From the NCBI RefSeq assembly GCF_004522215.1, contig NZ_SDLR01000002.1, positions 434,001-498,000 on the forward strand: DNA of 64,000 nucleotides, written 5' to 3'. The notes below the pieces were generated by a model that saw only the letters and a program-made list of their open reading frames with translations, did no database searches and was not told the origin of the DNA. This stretch comes from Ammoniphilus sp. YIM 78166 (GTDB taxonomy: Bacteria; Bacillota; Bacilli; Aneurinibacillales; RAOX-1). The position numbers and the translations under genes are program-made. Below, in pieces: positions 57,437 through 64,000 of the stretch (its first letter is position 1; every line of letters begins with the position of its first letter).

Positions 57437-58837
57437 TTATATGAACTTTCGATGCACCTTTTCTCCGTCATAGGAAAAAAGAACATTCCGCTCCTCGAGC
57501 TTCGTTTCTAGATGGACATTGCGCCCCCACAATTGATACACAAAGGGAATCGTTTTTTCTAGATACTTGATGTCGAGCTCAACGCCTTCATAATGATGCT
57601 GAAGGAATAATTCGCGGTCGGCATGGACAACCGTAATGTAAGGGAAGCCGCCGTTAACACGGCTTTCTACTAGGGTATCCCTGACCTTTTCCCACTCCGT
57701 GTGGTTAATCACGTAATCATTTCCCATTTTGCCAAAGGTATACATATTCATTTCTTTGACTAACTCTTGGGTAAGATAGTTACGGATGAAACTTACATCG
57801 GATTCTACTTCTCGTACTTCAAACATATGCTCTCGTCCGAATCTTTTTTCAATGTCCTCAAACATCTTCAATCCAAGGTAGTAAGGATTAATCTGCGTAG
57901 TAGAAGGCTGGATGACGGAAGCGTTTAATTTGGCGAATTCCACCGTTTCTTCTCCCGTTAAGTCCATCTCTCTTAAAATTCTCGTATGCCAGTAGGAAGC
58001 CCAACCCTCGTTCATAATCTTGGTCTCAATTTGGGGCCAGAAGTAGGACATTTCGTCACGAACGATTGTCAGGATGTCGCGTTGCCAATCTTCAAGCTGC
58101 TGACTGTTTTCCATGATGAAAAGCAAGAGATCTTTTTCTGGTTCCATCTGCTTTTCTGGAGGGTTGTCCACTTTTTGGGACCGATGCTCCTTTAAGATAT
58201 CCTTGATAGAACGAAAGCCTGTGCCGGGGGAGGCTGGAGCTACTGCAGGAAGCGTATCGCCAACTGCAGGTTCTAAGTCCCAAAGATCCTCGTAGGGAAG
58301 CAAGGTTCTTGGCTTCAAAGCTTTTTCTTTCGTTGCAGCTTTCTTGATCCGATCCGCATAAGGATCGATATGTTCAGAGATGGCCATCGCTGCATCGAGA
58401 AAGGCTTCTACCTTTACGCGACCATATTTTTTTTCATATTGGCGAATGCGGTCCGCACTCGCAGCCATGCTATCGACCATGTTCCGGTTGGTATGTGAAA
58501 AGTGGGCATTATTCTTAAAAAAGTCGCAATGAGCAAGAACATGAGCAACAATAAGCTTGTTTTGAATAAGCGTATTCGAATCTAGCAAAAAGGCATAGCA
58601 AGGGTTTGAATTAATGACCAGCTCATAAATTTTACTCATTCCTAGGTCATATTGCAGTTTCATTTTGTGGAATGACTTCCCAAAGCTCCAATGATTATAG
58701 CGAGTAGGCATTCCATAGGCGCCAAAGGTGTAAATGATTTCCGGAGGGCAAATTTCATAGCGCATTGGATAAAAGTCGAGTCCGAACCCTTTAGCTATGT
58801 CTGTGATTTCCTCGATGGCTCGCGATAGTTTTTCCAC
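57437..58837 (-). CDS. spoVR: SpoVR family protein
   Basis: A 466-residue SpoVR/YcgB family protein ([22 protein letters not shown] near the start; [14 protein letters not shown] in the middle). In B. subtilis it is a mother-cell gene involved in spore cortex formation. The start is GTG, overlapping the yhbH stop by one base, with AGGAGAT upstream. The conserved set prkA-yhbH-spoVR runs on one strand, so they form an operon. Confidence 0.95.
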   Translation of the reverse strand: MEKLSRAIEEITDIAKGFGLDFYPMRYEICPPEIIYTFGAYGMPTRYNHWSFGKSFHKMKLQYDLGMSKIYELVINSNPCYAFLLDSNTLIQNKLIVAHVLAHCDFFKNNAHFSHTNRNMVDSMAASADRIRQYEKKYGRVKVEAFLDAAMAISEHIDPYADRIKKAATKEKALKPRTLLPYEDLWDLEPAVGDTLPAVAPASPGTGFRSIKDILKEHRSQKVDNPPEKQMEPEKDLLLFIMENSQQLEDWQRDILTIVRDEMSYFWPQIETKIMNEGWASYWHTRILREMDLTGEETVEFAKLNASVIQPSTTQINPYYLGLKMFEDIEKRFGREHMFEVREVESDVSFIRNYLTQELVKEMNMYTFGKMGNDYVINHTEWEKVRDTLVESRVNGGFPYITVVHADRELFLQHHYEGVELDIKYLEKTIPFVYQLWGRNVHLETKLEERNVLFSYDGEKVHRKFI

Positions 58838-60000
58838 TAGCCGATCATCTCCTGTTCCGTTGTTTCAGTGAAGAAGGTTTTTAGGGCTTCTAAAATATCC
58901 TTCCTCTCGTAGATAACCGATGTCCGAAGCTTAGGGTGATTGATGCTTTTAAACACGTCTCCGAGGGTGGACATGCGGTGGTGCTGATTGATCTCACCGT
59001 AGGCGAAAAAATTGGTTACATCCATCATGCTTTTGATGATTTTTGTACATTCTTCATTATCGGACGGCAAATTGTCTCCATCGGAAAAGTGAATCGGATA
59101 TATGTTATAACGACTAGGAGAGTACTTGGTCCGAATCAGTTCCATAGCCAGTTTGTAAGCAGAAGAGCAAACCGTTCCACCCATCTCTCCTTTGGTAAAG
59201 AAGTGCTCTTCCGATACGACCTTTGCGTGGGTGTGATGGGCAATAAATACGATTTCTACGTTTTTATAATTTTGGCGAAGAAAACGAGAAATCCAGAAAA
59301 AAGTAGTCCTTGCGATATCTTTTTCAAACCTGCCCATACTTCCGCTTGTATCCATCATACAGAGAACAACCGCTTGCGAGTGGGGGATTTTCACTTCACT
59401 CCACGTTTTAAAGCGAAGATCTTCTTCGAGTATTTTTCCTAGCCCTTGGCCGCCATCTTGAATGTTCCGCTTAATGGCCTGGAGAACGGTCCTTTTTTTG
59501 TCAAGGTTCCCCATGATCCCTTTTTTGCGGATATCATTGAACACCACACTATCAACCTCAATCTCAGCATGTTCCTTCTTATCTAGGTGGGGAAGCTTAA
59601 GCTGAGAGAACAAGTGGTTTTCGACTTCTTCTAGGCTTACCTCTGTCTCAAAATAGTCTACGCCAGGCTGATCGCCTGCGCCGCCACCTTGTCCTTGAGC
59701 CTGCTGCTTCGCGTCGCCATCCTTGGCCACAACATCGCCTTTTTTCATCTTGCCGTCCCCGCTACCTACGTGATTTTGTCTTCGATAGTTGTAACGAAAA
59801 CGGAATTCATCGAGAGAACGAATAGGGATCTTTACGATATTCTTGCCGTTGGAACTGAGGATGCCTTCTTCCGCTACCAAGTCAGCTAGATTGTTTTTCA
59901 ACGCTTCTTTAACCTTTTCCCGGTGACGGGTCTGGTCTTCATATCCCTTACGATGAAGGGACCAATCTTCTTTTGAAACAATAAATAAAGACTCTTCCAT
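58837..60000 (-). CDS. yhbH: YhbH family protein (DUF444, VWA-like)
   Basis: A 387-residue protein. A basic N-terminal part ([21 protein letters not shown]), a Gly/Gln-rich linker (about residues 100-112) and a VWA-like domain with the metal-site motif DTSGSMG (about residue 221). It is a sporulation-associated partner of PrkA (YeaH in E. coli). ATG 60000 is preferred to TTG 60003. It overlaps spoVR. Confidence 0.94.
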   Translation of the reverse strand: MEESLFIVSKEDWSLHRKGYEDQTRHREKVKEALKNNLADLVAEEGILSSNGKNIVKIPIRSLDEFRFRYNYRRQNHVGSGDGKMKKGDVVAKDGDAKQQAQGQGGGAGDQPGVDYFETEVSLEEVENHLFSQLKLPHLDKKEHAEIEVDSVVFNDIRKKGIMGNLDKKRTVLQAIKRNIQDGGQGLGKILEEDLRFKTWSEVKIPHSQAVVLCMMDTSGSMGRFEKDIARTTFFWISRFLRQNYKNVEIVFIAHHTHAKVVSEEHFFTKGEMGGTVCSSAYKLAMELIRTKYSPSRYNIYPIHFSDGDNLPSDNEECTKIIKSMMDVTNFFAYGEINQHHRMSTLGDVFKSINHPKLRTSVIYERKDILEALKTFFTETTEQEMIG

Positions 60001-60032
60001 CAAGGGTCACCACACTTTCCCGACTAAATAGC

Positions 60033-60060
60033 CGTGTTCCAGCAGGGGGGCTGGAACACG
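60033..60060. other. Intercistronic hairpin between prkA and yhbH
   Basis: CGTGTTCCAGC pairs with GCTGGAACACG around a 6-nt G-rich loop. On the minus strand it is not followed by a T-run, so it may set transcript stability or attenuate rather than terminate the prkA-yhbH-spoVR message. Confidence 0.65.
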
Positions 60061-60074
60061 ATTTTTCCTTTACA

Positions 60075-61970
60075 TTAACGATTCAGTAAACTGCCTGTAT
60101 ACTTTAGTAATTCATTAGAGCAGTGCGGACAATAGCTATGCTCATCCATCAGACGCGCTGTTACTTCATTGACTTTCTTTAACTGCTGCTCATCTGGTGT
60201 TTTCGTTGAAGTCGTGATCTTAACGACATCCTTCAAATCAGCAAATAGCTTTTTCTCAATGGCTTCCCTTAGGCGGTCATGGGAATCATATTCGAAGCGC
60301 CTGCCTTTTCTTGCGTAGCTGGATAGTCGAATAAGAATTTCTTCGCGGAATGCTTTTTTGGCATTTTCTGAGATGCCGATTTGCTCTTCAATGGATCGCA
60401 TGAGCATTTCATCCGGATCTACTTCCTCGTCGGTGATAGGATCCGTTAATCTTTTACCGTGGCAGAAAGCTTCGACGTTATCCAAATAATTATTTAATAG
60501 GGTTTTTGCAGATTCCTCGAAGGAATAGACAAAAGCTTTTTGCACTTCTTTTTTGGCGATTTCATCATACTCCCTGCGTGCAATGCCAATCAGGTTCATA
60601 AAGTGCTCTTTTTCATCAAGGGTGATGCTTGGATGGGTATCTAATCCATCTTTTAGGGCGCGAAGCACGTTCAATGGGTTGATGCATGTCATTTCATTTT
60701 TAATAAGAGCACTGGAAATCCGGTTGATGACATAGCGAGGATCAATTCCAGACATCCCTTCCTCAGCAAATTCATTTTTCAGTTCACGCAGATCGGAAGC
60801 ACCGAAATTCTCCATCTCTTCGCCGTCGTACAAGCGCATTTTGGTGACGAGATCTAATCCTTGATTTTTAGATTCCTTCAATCTGGTTAGGACACTGAAC
60901 ATAGCAGCGGCTCTAAGGGCATGCGGAGCAATATGAACACTTTTTAAATCACTTTGTGCTACAAGTTTCTCATAGATTCGAACTTCTTCGGACACCTTAA
61001 GGTTATAAGGAATAGGCATCACAATAATGCGAGAATGAAGAGCTTCATTTTTCTTGTTGTTGATAAAGGATTTATACTCTGTTTCGTTCGTATGAGCGAC
61101 AACTAATTCATCGGCAGAGATTAGAGCAAAGCGACCGGCCTTAAAGTTTCCTTCTTGCGTTAAGGATAAGAGATTCCATAGAAACTTCTCATCACATTTC
61201 AACATCTCCTGAAACTCCATAAGACCACGGTTCGCTTTATTTAATTCTCCATCAAAGCGATAGGCGCGAGGATCAGATTCGGATCCATATTCGGCGATAG
61301 TAGAGAAGTCAATGCTGCCCGTTAGCTCTGAAATATCTTGTGATTTAGGGTCAGATGGACTAAAGGTACCAATTCCTACGCGATCATCTTCGGAGAAGAG
61401 GACACGCTTGACAGGCACATTTCGAATTTCGCCGCGCCATTCTTCCCGAAGTCGGAAACGGCACATAGGGCAGAGGTTACCTTCAATCTTAATTCCGTAC
61501 TCCTCTTCAAAATGAGGTCTAAGTCGGTCTGGGATAAGGTGTAAGGGATCTTCATGCATTGGGCATCCTTCAATCGCATAGACAGCTCCATCGTCGGTAC
61601 GAGTGTATTGCTCCATTCCACGCTTTAATAGATGTACAATGGTAGATTTACCGCCACTTACAGGTCCCATCAGCAACAATACTCTTTTTCTTACATCGAG
61701 GCGGCGAGCAGACGAATGAAAATAATCCTCTACCAATCTCTCAATGGCATCATCTAATCCGAACATCGTGTCACTAAAAAATTTATACTTTTTCGAGCCG
61801 TTTACTTCTTCAACACCACTGCTCATAATCATATTATAGATACGAGCGTGGGCAGTTTGAGCGATGGAGGGGTTTTGTTTGATCATATCCAAGTACTGTT
61901 CAAACGTTCCCCTCCATTGCAAGCCATTCTCCTCATTATGAAAGTCGTTCAGCAAGTTTAAGATCCCCAT
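60075..61970 (-). CDS. prkA: PrkA AAA+ protein (serine protein kinase family)
   Basis: A 631-residue PrkA with an AAA+ module (Walker A LLMGPVSGGKSTIVHLL, about residues 97-113), a CPMH motif, a C-x2-C pair (NLCPMCRFRL) and a C-terminal kinase-like domain with a further zinc-type pair near the end (CPHCSNELL). It was described as a serine kinase; later work points to an ATP-dependent protease-like role in sporulation. ATG 61970 follows AAGGAAGGAG. Confidence 0.96.
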   Translation of the reverse strand: MGILNLLNDFHNEENGLQWRGTFEQYLDMIKQNPSIAQTAHARIYNMIMSSGVEEVNGSKKYKFFSDTMFGLDDAIERLVEDYFHSSARRLDVRKRVLLLMGPVSGGKSTIVHLLKRGMEQYTRTDDGAVYAIEGCPMHEDPLHLIPDRLRPHFEEEYGIKIEGNLCPMCRFRLREEWRGEIRNVPVKRVLFSEDDRVGIGTFSPSDPKSQDISELTGSIDFSTIAEYGSESDPRAYRFDGELNKANRGLMEFQEMLKCDEKFLWNLLSLTQEGNFKAGRFALISADELVVAHTNETEYKSFINNKKNEALHSRIIVMPIPYNLKVSEEVRIYEKLVAQSDLKSVHIAPHALRAAAMFSVLTRLKESKNQGLDLVTKMRLYDGEEMENFGASDLRELKNEFAEEGMSGIDPRYVINRISSALIKNEMTCINPLNVLRALKDGLDTHPSITLDEKEHFMNLIGIARREYDEIAKKEVQKAFVYSFEESAKTLLNNYLDNVEAFCHGKRLTDPITDEEVDPDEMLMRSIEEQIGISENAKKAFREEILIRLSSYARKGRRFEYDSHDRLREAIEKKLFADLKDVVKITTSTKTPDEQQLKKVNEVTARLMDEHSYCPHCSNELLKYTGSLLNR

Positions 61971-62149
61971 GTAAAGCTCCTTCCTTCCTTATGAAAAATA
62001 GTGTTTCTCCTGTAGGACTAAGAAGTATTAGAAATTTATTATCATTCTTGACCAAAAAGAGAAGTTATAATCGTGAATTTTCTCAACTTTTACACATAAG
62101 CATGCTTTAAGTCTGGAGCGACGGGGAGAGGAAATAAAAAAAATGGGGG

Positions 62150-62184
62150 AAAAACAAAAAACCGGAACGATAACGTTTCCGGTT
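62150..62184 (-). terminator. Terminator of the YqzM-like gene
   Basis: On the minus strand AACCGGAAACG and CGTTCCGGTT pair, followed by TTTTGTTTTT. Confidence 0.9.
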
Positions 62185-62199
62185 CTTTGTATGTAATCA

Positions 62200-62325
62200 T
62201 TAGTGTTGAAATAAACTTGCAACCGTAAAGATAACAGCTATAAGCATGAAGAATCCAAACGATACGCCGAATCCAATAGCATTATCTACGATATCGTCTT
62301 GCTTTAAATCTCTTTTATGTTCCAT
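62200..62325 (-). CDS. YqzM-like small membrane protein
   Basis: A 41-residue protein: a charged N-terminus, DNAIGFGVSFGFFMLIAVIF as a single membrane helix, and a short tail. It resembles B. subtilis YqzM (44 residues), which lies beside comEC there; here it is far away. The ribosome binding site TGGAGGTGA is excellent and a terminator follows. Function unknown. Confidence 0.75.
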   Translation of the reverse strand: MEHKRDLKQDDIVDNAIGFGVSFGFFMLIAVIFTVASLFQH

Positions 62326-62412
62326 GGCTCTTCACCTCCATCTTCATCCTTCATCTTATCACATTACCCTTAGTATGTGGTAAATGAATTTGTGACATGC
62401 CTGTGACTCCCA

Positions 62413-62946
62413 TTAAGGAATGGCAATCAGCTGTTCAATCGTCTCTTGAATTTCTTCCTTTGAATGAAGACCTGTTGCAACTTTTACCACATTTTGGTGG
62501 CGGTCTAGGAAAAATGTGCTGGGTATAGCCATCACTTGGTATTGGTTGGCAACAGAGCCTTCTTTGTCTAATGGGACAGGAAACTGAAATCCATAATGCT
62601 CTGCAAAGGCTTGTGCTTTTTCGAACTGGTCATTCACGGTTAAATTAATGCCCCATATTTCAATTTCATTTCCGTATTTTTCATGCAGCTCAGTTAAAAT
62701 AGGAGCTTCGAGTCGACAAGGACCGCACCAGGAAGCCCAGAAATTAATGACGACCGGTTTAGTTTGATCAGCAAGTGCATAAGTTTTCCCATCCATGCCT
62801 TCCAATGTAAACAGAGGAGCGGCAAAGCCTGCTTGGGGCTTACGATCTACGGGCTCCTCGTGCTTCCCTGTTTCACTTTGATTTCCATATAGGGTTAAGC
62901 CCGCTAAGAGTATAATCCCAGCAATAATGAGAAGGTTGCGTTTCAA
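62413..62946 (-). CDS. TlpA/ResA-like thiol-disulfide oxidoreductase
   Basis: A 177-residue membrane-anchored thioredoxin. An N-terminal signal anchor (residues 4-20) precedes a thioredoxin fold with C74-GP-C77 in FWASWCGPCRLE and the cis-Pro loop (AIPSTFF). ResA-type proteins reduce apocytochrome c outside the membrane. It starts with TTG after GGAGGGA and lies 15 nt after ccdA, the electron donor. Confidence 0.92.
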   Translation of the reverse strand: MKRNLLIIAGIILLAGLTLYGNQSETGKHEEPVDRKPQAGFAAPLFTLEGMDGKTYALADQTKPVVINFWASWCGPCRLEAPILTELHEKYGNEIEIWGINLTVNDQFEKAQAFAEHYGFQFPVPLDKEGSVANQYQVMAIPSTFFLDRHQNVVKVATGLHSKEEIQETIEQLIAIP

Positions 62947-62961
62947 TTGAATCCCTCCAGC

Positions 62962-63678
62962 CTAAAATCCTGTAAATCCTCCATATATCGAGATCAGCCA
63001 AATGGTGATGTCGGTCATCTTATCAGTATACAATAGAATACCTAGTAAAACCATGATGGCTCCCCCAACCTTCATCATCTTGGCCGAATGACGCAAGATC
63101 CATTTGGTACGCCCGATGAAGAAAGACATGAGGATAAAGGGAAGAGCAAAGCCTACTGTGTAAGCTAAGATAAGCGGCACTCCCTGGGAAGGATTGCTTG
63201 CGCTCACCGCTAAAACTGCAGTCAGGATAGGTCCAACACAGGGGGTCCAGCCCGCAGCAAAAGAAATGCCGACAAGCGTCGAACCTAAATAGCCCGCAGG
63301 CTTGCTGGCGAACTCCAGACGTTTTTCTTTCATAAACAAGGTAGGCTTGAACCATCCAAGCATAAAAAGCCCCATGACAAAAATTAGAATTCCTCCAAGT
63401 TGACGAATTAATTCCTGATATTCTCTGAAAATGGAGCCCAGCAGAGTAGCGGTTAGTCCTAGTGATACAAAGATGATGGAGAAGCCTAAAACAAAGAAAA
63501 GAGTATGGGTGACCGCTTTTCTCATGACCAGTGAACGATCTTCCTTAAGCTCAGAGACAGAAATACCTGTTATATAAGACAAGTAGGAAGGATACAAAGG
63601 CAGACAACATGGTGAAATAAAAGATAAAAACCCTGCTCCAAGGGCCAGCCATAGCGTAGGATCAGCTGCAGTAGTCAA
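62962..63678 (-). CDS. ccdA: Cytochrome c biogenesis protein CcdA
   Basis: A 238-residue membrane protein with six helices. The two redox Cys lie in SPCCLPLYPSYLSYITG (residue 24 or 25) and in GWTPCVGPIL (about residue 146). It passes electrons from cytoplasmic thioredoxin to extracellular thiol proteins such as the ResA-like partner downstream. The start is TTG 63678 after AAGGGAGTGATC. Confidence 0.94.
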   Translation of the reverse strand: MTTAADPTLWLALGAGFLSFISPCCLPLYPSYLSYITGISVSELKEDRSLVMRKAVTHTLFFVLGFSIIFVSLGLTATLLGSIFREYQELIRQLGGILIFVMGLFMLGWFKPTLFMKEKRLEFASKPAGYLGSTLVGISFAAGWTPCVGPILTAVLAVSASNPSQGVPLILAYTVGFALPFILMSFFIGRTKWILRHSAKMMKVGGAIMVLLGILLYTDKMTDITIWLISIYGGFTGF

Positions 63679-63778
63679 GTGATCACTCCCTTATGCGTAA
63701 AATCCCAATACGAATAAATTCTATCATGAATAGCACTAGTGGGAAAGGGAGGGAACGTACAACTTTGTGGACAAAATA

Positions 63779-63809
63779 ACATGCTATGATTTTTACATAG
63801 CATGTTTAC
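63779..63809 (-). terminator. Terminator of the right-edge gene
   Basis: On the minus strand AACATGCTATG and CATAGCATGTT form a hairpin followed by ATTTTG, about 40 nt after the stop codon at 63848. Confidence 0.75.
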
Positions 63810-63847
63810 AAAGTGTTGCTGAATGTTTCACGAGTAGCAATATTATT

Positions 63848-64000
63848 CTACTTGATTCTACAAAATTTTCGGGCTTTTTCAGGGTACATGGTAATCACAC
63901 CATCAACATTACAGCGTACAGCGAGAACATAGTCTTTTGGCTCATTTACCCCATATGGGCAAATCTGAAGCTGATGTAGCCGACTTTGCTGAACTAATTC
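63848..64000 (-). CDS. Glycerophosphodiester phosphodiesterase, C-terminal fragment
   Basis: The minus frame is open from the right window edge to TAG 63848, giving the last 50 residues. They read LQICPYGVNEPKDYV and VDGVITMYPEKARKF, which fit the C-terminal end of GDPD enzymes (V-x-x-V-N-x-P ... VDG-ITDYP). The rest lies outside the window. These enzymes release glycerol 3-phosphate from phospholipid head groups. Confidence rests on a short segment. Confidence 0.65.
   Translation of the reverse strand, partial: ELVQQSRLHQLQICPYGVNEPKDYVLAVRCNVDGVITMYPEKARKFCRIK

Noticed and set aside
62143..62196. 17-codon ORF after the sequence GGGAGAGG
   Set aside because: It is made up almost entirely of the terminator hairpin of the YqzM-like gene on the other strand.
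63767..63979. 70-codon plus-strand frame at the right edge
   Set aside because: It runs over the terminator hairpin and antisense to a frame that reads as the C-terminus of a GDPD enzyme; no ribosome binding site.

Overview
The window is a mid-GC stretch of chromosome from an endospore-forming Bacillota, most likely a Bacillales of the Brevibacillus/Paenibacillus type. It carries gpr, yqxA, yqfC/yqfD, spoVR, yhbH, prkA, floA, hrcA with a CIRCE operator, ccpN, and start sites with strong Shine-Dalgarno sequences. Gene order follows the Bacillus subtilis comEC-to-sigA backbone (comEC, holA, rpsT, gpr, yqxA, lepA, hemW, hrcA, grpE, dnaK, dnaJ, prmA, rsmE, mtaB ... rpsU, yqeY, nfeD, floA, yqfB, yqfC, yqfD, phoH, pgpH, ybeY, dgkA, cdd, era, yqzL, recO ... 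ccpN, ppsR, yqxD, dnaG, sigA ... trmK, nif3-like). The genus cannot be fixed from the sequence alone.

Layout. 1-3.2 kb: 3' part of comEC, then an ECF sigma factor with its zinc-type anti-sigma factor. 3.3-8.3 kb: holA, rpsT, gpr (with a forespore-type promoter), yqxA, lepA. 8.4-19.1 kb: hemW and the CIRCE-controlled heat-shock operon hrcA, a thermosome-like (group III) chaperonin, grpE and dnaK, followed by dnaJ and the RNA/protein-modification genes prmA, rsmE and mtaB. 19.1-28 kb: mixed metabolism and envelope (NUDIX, deoC, Na/Pi symporter, rRNA methyltransferase, PAP2-like, 5'-nucleotidase, LysM, ddl facing murF, hinT). 28-40 kb: rpsU-yqeY, a sigma-W-type nfeD-floA operon, sporulation yqfCD, then phoH through recO. 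40-44.4 kb: an accessory block where glyQS would be expected (DUF4342, an unknown protein, an HPr-like protein without phosphorylation residues, adenine deaminase), then ccpN-ppsR. 44.6-53.7 kb: macromolecular-synthesis operon yqxD-dnaG-sigA, acyl-CoA dehydrogenase, trmK, nif3-like, DUF1444, a hydrolase and a candidate selenoprotein. 54-57.4 kb: two tRNA clusters (Asn, fMet, Pro; His, Cys, Leu), small CxxC proteins, a dispersed repeat and a DUF421 protein. 57.4-62 kb: the stress/sporulation trio prkA-yhbH-spoVR. 62-64 kb: yqzM-like, TlpA/ResA-like thioredoxin, CcdA, and the C-terminal end of a probable glycerophosphodiester phosphodiesterase.

Two features stand out. First, a complete Spx/ArsC-family gene (53363-53707) has TGA at the first Cys position of its redox CxxC motif, a strong ribosome binding site, a fully conserved downstream reading frame, and a hairpin with a G-U apical loop 21 nt after the TGA, as bacterial SECIS elements have. 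It is best read as a selenocysteine (UxxC) protein that simple ORF calling truncates or calls broken. Second, an archaeal-type chaperonin with no adjacent groES sits between hrcA and grpE under CIRCE control. The window also holds two copies of a ~105-bp structured repeat, a degenerate HPr, and promoter matches for sigma-G/F, sigma-W and sigma-E at the genes where those regulons would predict them.
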